In this document: positions 30,287 through 37,493 of the stretch, in pieces
Layout of the letters: each line of letters opens with the position of its first letter
Numbering within the stretch: the stretch's first letter is position 1
Assembly: GCF_903913935.1 (NCBI RefSeq)
Contig: NZ_CAIWNH010000478.1
Coordinates: 1 to 46,022, forward strand
DNA length: 46,022 bases
Direction: 5' to 3'
Origin: an uncultured Mucilaginibacter sp.
GTDB taxonomy: Bacteria; Bacteroidota; Bacteroidia; Sphingobacteriales; Sphingobacteriaceae
Notes under the pieces: generated by a model
What the model saw: the letters and a program-made list of their open reading frames with translations, nothing else
Told to the model about the DNA's origin: nothing
The model's database searches: none
Program-made: the position numbers and the translations under genes

Positions 30287-31405
30287 TCAATCATACCTGT
30301 GCCGCTCCAGGTCGTAGTCTGACTGCGCCGAAATGATCTTTTTCTGTTTTTCAATTTCCTCTCCAAGGTGATGGTCGTACACGCTGTCGGTCACCTGGAT
30401 ATTCCGTTCTTTGTCCCTTTCGGCATAATGGATATCGGCGTCATACAATTTTGAAACGGCCACATCATAGGGCCCTTTTGGCGACATCAGCTTAACGAAT
30501 ACCGGCAGGCATTCAAACAAGATGAAAAGAAAACTGATGAATGATTCTGCCAGGTAGGTATCCAGGTCGCGCGTGCCGTTCTCATTATAGGATAGCTGCC
30601 CGAGCGCCCAGTTACGGTCCGAAAATCCTGCAACATTAGAGAGACTGTCTAACTGGTGGTCGTTAAAAAGGCGAATATCATTCACCCCTTCATAGTTTTT
30701 ACGTGAGCTGAGGTACTGGTCCATTTTTGCCTGATTGTCGGTAACTGTTTTTAGGCGGTCCTCTTTTTCCTGTAAAATGGCTTGTTTTTGTTTGGCATAA
30801 GTGCCATAACCCACAATACCTGATGTTTGGTTGCTTTTATCGCCAAATACCTCCTGGTTCAGCTGGTAGCGTGAGCGGTTGATATCAGTTTCGAGGGAAT
30901 CTTTTTCCTTTTTCAGGTCGTTGTTTTTGCCGAGTTCCATCGCATACTTCTCGGTATACGTTTTTTGCAGGGTATCAATTTTGCGGTGTTGTCCTTTTAA
31001 ATAGGCGGTTTTTAATTTCTGGCGGATCTCTTTATCAAATATTTTCAGTTCCAGCGGCCTCGATATAACGATCCCGATCATAATGGCCAGCAAAATACGC
31101 GGCGATGCCTGCATGATCTGCTGGTTGGTGGTGCCCTGCTTATCAATGCTGGATACAATATAACGGTCCATATTAAAAATTGCCGTACCCCATATCAACC
31201 CAAAAATAATTGCAAAAACCACTGCGAGGGGATTGCCCGCAAATACAAAATACATGGCGTAACCGCCTGAAAGTGCTGCAAATAACGCTGTGAAAAATAT
31301 AGTGGCCCCAATACCTACATATTTATTATGCTCAATAGGGTATTTTTTTAGTGTACCAATATGTGCTCCCGAACAGAACCAAAAAAAACGGGTTACTTTC
31401 TTCAT
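30287..31405 (-). CDS. DUF4407 integral membrane protein with coiled coil
   Basis: 372 residues fitting DUF4407: the N-terminus KKVTRFFWFCSGAHIGTLKK and IEHNKYVGIGATIFFTALFA, two to three membrane helices in residues 28-125, a long charged coiled coil at about 140-240 (LQKTYTEKYAMELGKNNDLK), and a final membrane helix near 280-300 (SFISFLFILFECLPVFVKLM). The coiled coil probably faces the periplasm or cytoplasm between helices. Family function is unknown; it has been noted next to phage-defence-like genes in some genomes, but nothing of that kind is adjacent here. It is single and divergent from the rhodanese operon. Confidence 0.88.
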   Translation of the reverse strand: MKKVTRFFWFCSGAHIGTLKKYPIEHNKYVGIGATIFFTALFAALSGGYAMYFVFAGNPLAVVFAIIFGLIWGTAIFNMDRYIVSSIDKQGTTNQQIMQASPRILLAIMIGIVISRPLELKIFDKEIRQKLKTAYLKGQHRKIDTLQKTYTEKYAMELGKNNDLKKEKDSLETDINRSRYQLNQEVFGDKSNQTSGIVGYGTYAKQKQAILQEKEDRLKTVTDNQAKMDQYLSSRKNYEGVNDIRLFNDHQLDSLSNVAGFSDRNWALGQLSYNENGTRDLDTYLAESFISFLFILFECLPVFVKLMSPKGPYDVAVSKLYDADIHYAERDKERNIQVTDSVYDHHLGEEIEKQKKIISAQSDYDLERHRYD

Positions 31406-31515
31406 TAATAAAATATAACTTTGCCTTTAAAACATATATAAAACGCACTTAGCTAATGTTTGTTACAAAAGGCAAGCCTAAATATTTATAGGCCAGCAAC
31501 CTTTATAAAAATTTT

Positions 31516-31523
31516 TATATTTG
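31516..31523 (+). promoter_or_regulatory. TAnnTTTG box 3 bases from the rhodanese ATG
   Basis: Reads TATATTTGACCATG. A second box, TAACTTTG (31416-31423), about 100 bases upstream, is an alternative that would give a normal leader. Confidence 0.4.
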
Positions 31524-31526
31524 ACC

Positions 31527-31841
31527 ATGAAAGAAATAAGCGTACAGGAACTAAAAGAGAAAAAAGACAAAGGCGAAGATTTTCAATTAATAGATGTAAG
31601 GGAAGATTTTGAGTATGAAATGTCGAACCTGGGCGGTACCTTAATACCCCTTGGAGGCATATTAATTGAAGCTGATAAAATCGACAAAACAAAACCGGTT
31701 GTGGTAATGTGCCGCAGCGGAAAACGCAGCGCCGCTGCCATTATGCAGCTGGAGCAACAGGGTTTTACCAACCTGATAAATCTTAAAGGCGGCATCCTGG
31801 CCTGGGCCGATGAGATTGACCCCACCATTAACGTATATTAA
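31527..31841 (+). CDS. Rhodanese-like domain protein
   Basis: 104 residues from the ATG at 31527 (an in-frame TTG two codons earlier lies inside the promoter box). It is a single rhodanese domain: VQELKEKKDKGEDFQLIDVR, then the active-site loop VVVMCRSGKRSAAA with Cys62 as the sulfur acceptor, and LINLKGGILAWADEID at the end. Such proteins carry persulfide sulfur for thiosulfate or sulfide metabolism, or for tRNA thiolation. No signal peptide is present. It is followed after 3 bases by a small membrane protein and then by a prohibitin-like gene, probably one operon. Confidence 0.93.
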   Translation: MKEISVQELKEKKDKGEDFQLIDVREDFEYEMSNLGGTLIPLGGILIEADKIDKTKPVVVMCRSGKRSAAAIMQLEQQGFTNLINLKGGILAWADEIDPTINVY

Positions 31842-31844
31842 GCC

Positions 31845-32036
31845 ATGTGGAAAAAGGCTATACCCAACGTACTTTATACGATTGGGATATTTGTATGTAT
31901 TATCAGCGGCTATCAATACGGGATTGAGGGACATAATTATGTGTTTTTAGCGGGCGCAGTGTTATTAATAGGTATATTTGTTTACCTCAAGATAAAGATC
32001 CTGAAGGATATCAAAGACACACTCAAAAAACCATAA
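31845..32036 (+). CDS. Small two-helix membrane protein
   Basis: 63 residues with two hydrophobic helices (AIPNVLYTIGIFVCIISGY and YVFLAGAVLLIGIFVYLKI) and a basic C-terminal tail. It is encoded between the rhodanese gene (3-base gap) and the prohibitin gene (12-base gap), so it is certainly translated as part of that operon if the operon exists. I do not recognise a named family. It may assist membrane localisation of the prohibitin-like protein, but this is only a suggestion from context. Confidence 0.75.
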   Translation: MWKKAIPNVLYTIGIFVCIISGYQYGIEGHNYVFLAGAVLLIGIFVYLKIKILKDIKDTLKKP

Positions 32037-32048
32037 CCCCTTAAATTT

Positions 32049-32951
32049 ATGCTTATCGCAGTTTTAGGTCTCATTATACTTATAGTAAGTATAGTGATGA
32101 AGCGCTCGCCCGAACCAAGCAGCCATTTTGCCGGCATTACCCGCATTGTAGGTATTATCGTTGTAATAGCAGGCCTCGGCCTTTCATCAGTTAAACAAAT
32201 CGACCACGGTACAATAGGCGTACAGGTGCTTTTTGGTAAAGTACAAGATAATATCCTTGAAAGCGGTTTGCACTTTATAGACCCCGTAGTTGATGTTGTT
32301 CCCTTTAACATTCAAACGCAGAATTATACAATGAGCGCCAAATCGAATGAAGGCCAGGTACAGGGGGATGACGCGATAACGGTTCTATCGTCTGATGGAT
32401 TGGAAGTTACTATCGATCTTTCTGTTTTATATACGGTAGATCCGGCAAAGGCCCCATATATCCTTCAAAATATCGGACAGGACTACCAGGATAAAATTGT
32501 TCGCCCGGTTACCCGGACCGCTATCCGCGACAACGCTGTGAGCTACCAGGCTGTTGATCTGTATTCAATCAAAAGGGGGGAATTCCAGGCGAAAATAAAC
32601 CAAACCATTACGCAGAGCTTTGCAAAACGGGGACTTGTAGTGCAATCCATACTGGTACGCAACATTTCATTGCCGGCATCTGTTAAGGCCAGTATTGAAT
32701 CAAAGATCAACGCAGAGCAGGACGCGCAAAAAATGCAGTTCGTTTTGCAAAAGGAACGCCAGGAAGCCGACCGGAAACGCGTGGAAGCCCAGGGTATTGC
32801 CGATTACCAAAAGATTCTCTCAACCGGATTGACCTCGCAGCAGCTGGAATACCAATCGATCTTAGCACAAAAAGAGATCGCTTTATCGCCCAATACCAAG
32901 ATCATTATTATGGGTGGCGGTAAGAATCCGGTCATACTGAGCGATAAATAA
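32049..32951 (+). CDS. Prohibitin-like SPFH domain membrane protein
   Basis: 300 residues. Two hydrophobic segments at the N-terminus (IAVLGLIILIVSIVM and IVGIIVVIAGLGLSSV) precede an SPFH/band-7 domain at about 50-210: GTIGVQVLFGKVQDNILESG, then VLSSDGLEVTIDLSVLYTVD, KIVRPVTRTAIRDNAVSYQA and GLVVQSILVRNISLPASVKA. A C-terminal coiled coil (KMQFVLQKERQEADRKRVEA) is as in mitochondrial prohibitins. Prohibitins form large rings that organise membrane microdomains and control membrane proteases such as FtsH. It is the third gene of the rhodanese operon; a good terminator lies 109 bases downstream. Confidence 0.92.
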   Translation: MLIAVLGLIILIVSIVMKRSPEPSSHFAGITRIVGIIVVIAGLGLSSVKQIDHGTIGVQVLFGKVQDNILESGLHFIDPVVDVVPFNIQTQNYTMSAKSNEGQVQGDDAITVLSSDGLEVTIDLSVLYTVDPAKAPYILQNIGQDYQDKIVRPVTRTAIRDNAVSYQAVDLYSIKRGEFQAKINQTITQSFAKRGLVVQSILVRNISLPASVKASIESKINAEQDAQKMQFVLQKERQEADRKRVEAQGIADYQKILSTGLTSQQLEYQSILAQKEIALSPNTKIIIMGGGKNPVILSDK

Positions 32952-33059
32952 ATTTATAGGCACGTATTTCACGAATGGGGACGAATAAACGCGAACCGCC
33001 AAGGATAGCCTTTTATAACTAATAATCAATTTAGTAACTAGCCCGCTTTTAAAAGTATT

Positions 33060-33097
33060 ACAAAAAGCCATTGAATAAAATCAGTGGCTTTTTTTGT
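33060..33097. terminator. Rho-independent terminator after prohibitin gene
   Basis: ACAAAAAGCCATTGA, loop ATAAAA, TCAGTGGCTTTTTTTGT. The stem has one mismatch and ends in a run of seven T; the complementary A-run makes it work in both directions. Confidence 0.85.
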
Positions 33098-33139
33098 AAT
33101 TATCCTGTTTTCCAGCAATCTAAAGTTAAAATCCTACGA

Positions 33140-33334
33140 AAAAAATATCCTTATCCTGTTCGTTTTATTGGTTGGAAAGATAAGGGCAATGCGATCAACA
33201 CCGCAGGCATCGACGGCGCATTGCACCTGGTTAAAAAACTACGTGGCTGGCCATACGGCCAGGGAGTAGTAACGATGGAGTATGATAAATGGGTGCCGGC
33301 ACAGAGGCTGGTGATAAATGGCGGCGGTAAGTGA
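33140..33334 (+). pseudogene. Possible gene remnant of about 64 codons
   Basis: Downstream of the terminator a frame continues to a TGA at 33332-33334 and reads like real protein: KKYPYPVRFIGWKDKGNAIN, ALHLVKKLRGWPYGQGVV, YDKWVPAQRLVINGGGK. No credible start codon precedes it, since the open frame begins inside the terminator. I cannot identify the family. It is either the decayed 3' end of a gene or chance. Confidence 0.3.
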
Positions 33335-33552
33335 TCGATTAGTAAGCGAAATGGGGCTTACAAACTGGCTAATTCTAAATTCTTCATCGGGGAATTCAAT
33401 CGCCTTTGCGTGAATGGAACCATATATACAAAAATGTATATATACAAATTTGCATATGTTATCCTATAGCCAACAAATGCAGAACGAGGTATCTCCGCAC
33501 ATGCAAATCAACATAACTTATTTATCTTAGCATCCTAATCCTGTAACTTGTT

Positions 33553-34074
33553 ATGCCCGTTCCATATTCTTTTACCTGCGACTGCTGCGGCAAAACATAT
33601 AATGAAATGCCGTTGTGTTTCGGCAGCAAATACCCCGAATATTATTTCTCAATACCTGAAGATGAAAGAGAACAACGGGTTGAACTTGCTGAAAGTTTAT
33701 GTGTTATCGATGAGCACTTTTTTCACAGGGGGCGCATTACAATCCCAATAGATGACCACGATGAGGATTTGGTATTCAACGTTTGGACAACCATCAGCCA
33801 ACAGAATTTTGAACTTAGAAATGATTTGTGGAACGATCCGGAAAGAGTTAACCAACCGCCTTACTTTGGTTGGCTGCAAACGGCCGTGCCGACTTACGGA
33901 AATACGTTAAGCCTTAAAACAAGGGCATTTGAAAATGAAGTCGGCTTGATACCAACTATCGAGGTAATTGAGGAAGGTCATCCCCTACGCCATGATCAGC
34001 AAAATGGCATTTCTTTTAAAACGGCGGTTGAAAAAGTGCAGATGATCCTTAAAGAATGGCATAAGGAATCTTAA
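33553..34074 (+). CDS. DUF2199 family protein
   Basis: 173 residues. It opens with a C-x-C-C type cluster (FTCDCCGKTYNEMP), then shows DUF2199 features: FGSKYPEYYFSIPEDEREQR, LCVIDEHFFHRGRITIPI, LVFNVWTTISQQNFEL, PPYFGWLQTAVPTYGNTLSL and HPLRHDQQNGIS. The Cys pairs suggest a structural zinc, but the family has no known function. The gene converges on higA and overlaps its stop by 3 bases (34071-34074). A soluble cytoplasmic protein; common in accessory regions of diverse bacteria. Confidence 0.88.
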   Translation: MPVPYSFTCDCCGKTYNEMPLCFGSKYPEYYFSIPEDEREQRVELAESLCVIDEHFFHRGRITIPIDDHDEDLVFNVWTTISQQNFELRNDLWNDPERVNQPPYFGWLQTAVPTYGNTLSLKTRAFENEVGLIPTIEVIEEGHPLRHDQQNGISFKTAVEKVQMILKEWHKES

Positions 34075-34367
34075 GCCTGTGCCTCCAATTGTTTGGCAAC
34101 AAACAGGTCATATTCCATTTGCAAGCCTAACCAGTAGTGGGAACTAATGTTGAATAGTTTTTCGAGTTTTACAGCCAAACGGGCTGATATATTTCTTTTT
34201 CCTGCAAAAATTTCGCTTAAATGATGCGGTAAAATATCAAGCGATTTGGCAACATCCTTTTTAAGGATATTTCTTGCTTCTATCTCTTCCTGCAAAAATT
34301 CACCGGGGTGAAATGCTTCTATTTCAATTTCGTTACCATTATGATCTAATACTTCGTTATTATTCAT
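34071..34367 (-). CDS. higA: HigA-type antitoxin (XRE helix-turn-helix)
   Basis: 98 residues with the HigA/VapI layout: HPGEFLQEEIEARNILKKDV, the recognition region AKSLDILPHHLSEIFAGKRN, and ARLAVKLEKLFNISSHYWLG. It should neutralise the adjacent HigB-type toxin and repress the operon through its helix-turn-helix. It is the second gene of the pair, 29 bases after the toxin gene, which is the usual HigBA order (toxin first). It overlaps the convergent DUF2199 gene at its stop codon. Confidence 0.9.
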   Translation of the reverse strand: MNNNEVLDHNGNEIEIEAFHPGEFLQEEIEARNILKKDVAKSLDILPHHLSEIFAGKRNISARLAVKLEKLFNISSHYWLGLQMEYDLFVAKQLEAQA

Positions 34368-34396
34368 AAAAGGTTAAAGCCTCCTGGGCTATAAAT

Positions 34397-34714
34397 TTAA
34401 GAGTAGTGGTTGTTAATCTCTTCAATGCAGATGATCTCAATTCGGTTATTACCCTCATAATTTTCAATACGAAATATAATGCGGTAAGCTATATTCAAGC
34501 GTATGGAATACTTACCCTCATATTTCTTTTCTTTTAATTTCTCAAAGTGCAGGCTTTTTATATTTCTCAGGTCAGCGCTGTTTTTAGCTTGCTTAATTTG
34601 AAAAACACGCTTTTTAAAAGCTTTTAACACATCATCGGGATATGGAGATTTTCCATACACCTTGTTTGAATTGGCCACTTCACCTAGAAAGTGATCTTCA
34701 ATTTTTATTAGCAT
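34397..34714 (-). CDS. higB: HigB-type toxin (RelE/ParE superfamily)
   Basis: 105 residues of the RelE fold: the N-terminal strand-helix (IKIEDHFLGEVANSNKVYGK), basic helix AFKKRVFQIKQAKNSADLRN, then the strand pair GKYSIRLNIAYRIIFRIENY with the Arg residues expected at the active surface, and a final strand IEIICIEEINNHY. HigB toxins are ribosome-dependent mRNA endonucleases. It starts at the ATG at 34714; a good promoter lies at 34782-34813. The toxin-antitoxin pair is complete with no sign of decay. Confidence 0.88.
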   Translation of the reverse strand: MLIKIEDHFLGEVANSNKVYGKSPYPDDVLKAFKKRVFQIKQAKNSADLRNIKSLHFEKLKEKKYEGKYSIRLNIAYRIIFRIENYEGNNRIEIICIEEINNHYS

Positions 34715-35017
34715 AGCTAAATTTTGTTAAAGGTTGCTGTGATTTTTGCCATTTTCCGTGAGATTTTACGTTTGTTCTAAGCAAATCTAATTAAAAATCC
34801 GCTAATTACCAAATTTTGGTTATTTTTTTGCGTACCATACTATGATGCCAGCAGGCTTTTATATGCTGCTGGTAAATCGCAGACTACCATTATCGAAAGC
34901 AGGCCGGTTGAAAACAACCATGGCGGTGCGCTTAATATATTTTATTTTTTTGCGTAAATTAGAACGGTATGAAAACCAAAAACATGAATTTTAAATAATA
35001 GGACTTAAAAAGCGAAT
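34715..35017. other. Intergenic region with higBA promoter and a 14-base direct repeat
   Basis: 303 bases. TATTTTTTTGCGTA occurs at 34821-34834 and again at 34943-34956, enclosing 108 bases. One frame in that segment reads GKSQTTIIESRPVENNHGGA, faintly like the N-terminal FAD-binding region of an oxidoreductase, but too short to call. The second copy lies 60 bases before the universal stress gene and may be part of its promoter. Confidence 0.4.
34782..34813 (-). promoter_or_regulatory. higBA promoter
   Basis: Minus-strand TTTG (34813-34810), 20-base spacer, TAGATTTG (34789-34782), 67 bases before the higB ATG. Confidence 0.55.
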
Positions 35018-35857
35018 ATGAAAACATTACTGATCCCAGTTAATTTTTCAGGATCATCTGAAAATATCATACAATATGCAGCTGATTTTAGCTGTGATAC
35101 GCATGTGGAGCGCATCATTTTACTGAAAAGTTTTTATGTTTCGATGTATACGCAATTACTGCCCGACGCGGATTTTGTGCAGTTAAGCGCGGACGAGATT
35201 GAGGGGGAAAAACAGGACGAGCTGGACAAATTAAAATCACTTGGGCAGCAATTGCTGAAAAAATGCCTGCCAACTATTAAAATAAAAACAGTGATCAGTG
35301 AACTTCCGTTGCTGCGGGCGGTACACCAGGTGCTGGGCGATGAGCAGGCCGATGTGGTTATGATAGGTACCGATAAAGCTTTATATGAAAATGACCCCTA
35401 CATCAGCGAGCAGATCATCGCGATAGCTAAAACAAGCCCGCGGCCGGTAATGATCATCCCCAACCATATCCGGTATAAAAAGATGGAAGAAGCGGTTGTA
35501 CCCTGCGATTTTACAGCGATCTCGCGCCTCAACGCTTTTAAAACCTACCGCGACCCTGCTAAATGGCTGCATCCCAAACTCCTGCTTTTAAATGTTGATG
35601 CGAAACATCAGCACCCTGAAGATGATTCCAAATTAACAAGCGGACTTAAAGATTTAATGGAGGGCTATGAATACCAGGTTTTTTATTCGGAAGATAAAGA
35701 CACCGTGCATGGCATACTTGATTTCTCCCGTAAACACAACCCGCAACTCATCATTGCGCTGCCGGGCAAATACAGTTTCTTTTACAATTTAACGCACCGC
35801 AGCATTACCAAAGCCCTCACCCTTAATTCGGACAGGCCGGTGTTGATTTTGAAATAA
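35018..35857 (+). CDS. Universal stress protein, two tandem domains
   Basis: 279 residues, twice the length of a single UspA domain. The first domain begins KTLLIPVNFSGSSENIIQYA and ends ADVVMIGTDKALYENDPYIS; the second begins EEAVVPCDFTAISRLNAFKT and ends NPQLIIALPGKYSFFYNLTH followed by SITKALTLNSDRPVLILK. The ATP-binding G-x-x-G pattern is weak in both halves, so nucleotide binding is uncertain. Tandem Usp proteins are common in Bacteroidota and respond to starvation or low oxygen. Its stop is followed directly by the 35861-36008 hairpin. Confidence 0.88.
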   Translation: MKTLLIPVNFSGSSENIIQYAADFSCDTHVERIILLKSFYVSMYTQLLPDADFVQLSADEIEGEKQDELDKLKSLGQQLLKKCLPTIKIKTVISELPLLRAVHQVLGDEQADVVMIGTDKALYENDPYISEQIIAIAKTSPRPVMIIPNHIRYKKMEEAVVPCDFTAISRLNAFKTYRDPAKWLHPKLLLLNVDAKHQHPEDDSKLTSGLKDLMEGYEYQVFYSEDKDTVHGILDFSRKHNPQLIIALPGKYSFFYNLTHRSITKALTLNSDRPVLILK

Positions 35858-35860
35858 TGC

Positions 35861-36008
35861 GGATGTGCGGATGTGCAGATATGCAGATGTGCAAATGAAA
35901 AAATTGCGACAGGATATTAATCTTAATTTATAATTAGCGTATTAGCAAATTCAGTTCTAACCCATCAACAAATTTCCTCCATCTGCATATCTGCACATTT
36001 GCACATCC
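35861..36008. repeat. Iterated-word inverted repeat, word GCAGATGT
   Basis: Left arm 35861-35889 (GGATGTGCGGATGTGCAGAT then ATGCAGATG) matches the complement of 35980-36008 at 27 of 29 positions. The arms are 8-base iterations (GCGGATGT, GCAGATAT, GCAGATGT). The loop is 90 bases. It separates two convergent genes and reaches the last base before the stop codon of the 36009 gene. Same word as 3144-3240. Confidence 0.9.
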
Positions 36009-36725
36009 TCAAGCTGCATGGGAAATATATTTCACCAAACTTCTTTTTGCCACCGGCAGCAGGGTTTGTTCAAGCGGAAACGTAATATCGCTCTGCACAT
36101 AATACACCGCCGGGTTGGGCAGGTATTTGTTTCTGCGGATCAGGTCGAGTTTGATGGCCTCCGGGGTTTTGGTAATGCTTTCTTCGTATGTTTCTAAAAA
36201 CTGGATATTGATGCCCCGGTATTTATCGTCCTTATTCTCAAAAATGGTGATCTGGTACTCATAGATGCCGTGCGTTTTTTCTTTACCGTTGCGCAGCGAA
36301 AAGTAGCCATGGTAAGGCATCAGTGGTACAATGCCTACAGGATCAATTACCAGGCATTTTTCAACAAAATCATAAATTTCCTTACCGGTTTGTATGGCCG
36401 GGTCCATTTTTTGCATTGCATAGGTAATGATAAGTTCTATCTCGCGCATGGAACTGTCATCATCAACAATTTTTTGGTAGGTAAGCTTTACTGCTTCAAT
36501 ATCAGCCAGGGTTAAGCGCTGCGGAAATGCCTGCTGCAGCATGGTTTTGTTCTTTTTAAAATACAAAAGGTTATTAAAGTGGAAGATCAGGTCGGTAAGG
36601 TTGGGGTACAGCCTGCTTTTATCAAAATGACGGTTAATTTCCTGTAAATAATCCAGCAGGATGTATTTTTTATGCTCAAAATCGATCGATCCCTCAATAA
36701 ACCAGTTTTTACTTAGCTCTTTCAT
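36009..36725 (-). CDS. Conserved hypothetical protein
   Basis: 238 residues from the ATG at 36725, preceded by AAAGGAAATG as a plausible ribosome site; a frame starting at a TTG at 36743 is less likely. No signal peptide or membrane helix. Notable segments are LLDYLQEINRHFDKSRLYPN, HFNNLLYFKKNKTMLQQAFP and the C-terminal YVQSDITFPLEQTLLPVAKR. I believe it is conserved among Sphingobacteriaceae but cannot name a family. It is divergent from the RsmI-like gene, with a short 54-base gap between the starts. Confidence 0.7.
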   Translation of the reverse strand: MKELSKNWFIEGSIDFEHKKYILLDYLQEINRHFDKSRLYPNLTDLIFHFNNLLYFKKNKTMLQQAFPQRLTLADIEAVKLTYQKIVDDDSSMREIELIITYAMQKMDPAIQTGKEIYDFVEKCLVIDPVGIVPLMPYHGYFSLRNGKEKTHGIYEYQITIFENKDDKYRGINIQFLETYEESITKTPEAIKLDLIRRNKYLPNPAVYYVQSDITFPLEQTLLPVAKRSLVKYISHAA

Positions 36726-36779
36726 TTTTACATTTCCTTTCAATAGCTTAAATTAAACAAAAAACAGCAATTTTGCAAG

Positions 36780-37490
36780 ATGCCTTTAGGAACCCTTTAT
36801 TTGATCCCCGTGCCGCTTGCCGATGAGGCCGCCGCCAAATCATTTACCCCATATTTAGTGGATACGATAAACCACATCAAAGAGTATATCGTTGAGAATG
36901 AAAAAACAGCGCGCCGGTTCCTGAAAGAAGCGGGATTGAAGACTCCGCAAAGCGAATTGCTGATCCATGATTACAGCAAACATAACCGCGAACTGGGCAA
37001 GGCCGAGTTTTTTAAAGGTTTGCAAACCGGCAAAGATGTTGGCCTGATGAGTGAAGCCGGCTGCCCCGGCATTGCCGACCCCGGTGCTGAGATTGTGGAG
37101 AAAGCCCACCGCATGGGCATTAAGGTAGTGCCGCTGGTGGGGCCAAGCTCCATCCTGCTGGCGCTGATGGCCTCGGGCTTTAACGGCCAAAGTTTTACAT
37201 TCCACGGCTACCTGCCTATCGATAAGCTTTTACGCGCAAAAAAAATAAAAGAGCTGGAAAGTATTGCCGAACGGATAGACCAGACACAGATCTTTATCGA
37301 AACCCCGTTCCGCAATAATGTTTTGCTGGAGGAAATATTAAAAACAGCCAACCCAAAATCACGTTTGTGCATTGCCTGTGATCTGACCTCAGAAACTGAA
37401 TTTGTTCAAACCAAAACCATTGCCGACTGGCAAAAGAAAGTGCCCGAACTGCATAAACGCCCGGCTATATTTTTATTATTTCATAAATGA
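36780..37490 (+). CDS. RsmI-like SAM-dependent methyltransferase (tetrapyrrole methylase fold)
   Basis: 236 residues. It has the tetrapyrrole-methylase fold seen in RsmI, which 2'-O-methylates C1402 of 16S rRNA: LGTLYLIPVPLADEAAAKSF, the SAM loop GLMSEAGCPGIADPGAEIVE, VVPLVGPSSILLALMASGFN and the late QIFIETPFRNNVLLEEI. It is shorter than E. coli RsmI (286 residues), lacking the C-terminal helical domain. Bacteroidota often have this short form in addition to true RsmI, so the target may differ. A monooxygenase gene starts 3 bases after its stop. Confidence 0.88.
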   Translation: MPLGTLYLIPVPLADEAAAKSFTPYLVDTINHIKEYIVENEKTARRFLKEAGLKTPQSELLIHDYSKHNRELGKAEFFKGLQTGKDVGLMSEAGCPGIADPGAEIVEKAHRMGIKVVPLVGPSSILLALMASGFNGQSFTFHGYLPIDKLLRAKKIKELESIAERIDQTQIFIETPFRNNVLLEEILKTANPKSRLCIACDLTSETEFVQTKTIADWQKKVPELHKRPAIFLLFHK

Positions 37491-37493
37491 TAG

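Larger units (their letters stand above)
32952..33552. other. Long intergenic region with terminator and a possible gene remnant
   Basis: 601 bases between the prohibitin gene and the DUF2199 gene. It holds a terminator (33060-33097), a short protein-like frame (33140-33334), and then an AT-rich stretch with TATATACAAAAATGTATATA-like dyads around 33422-33450, a likely regulatory or hairpin site. TATCTTAG near 33524-33531 is one base off the promoter box for the DUF2199 gene. Confidence 0.5.

Noticed and set aside
34849-35001. 51-codon frame starting ATGATGCCAGCAGG before the universal stress gene
   Set aside because: Basic, low-complexity sequence with no pattern; it reads through the direct repeat and likely promoter.
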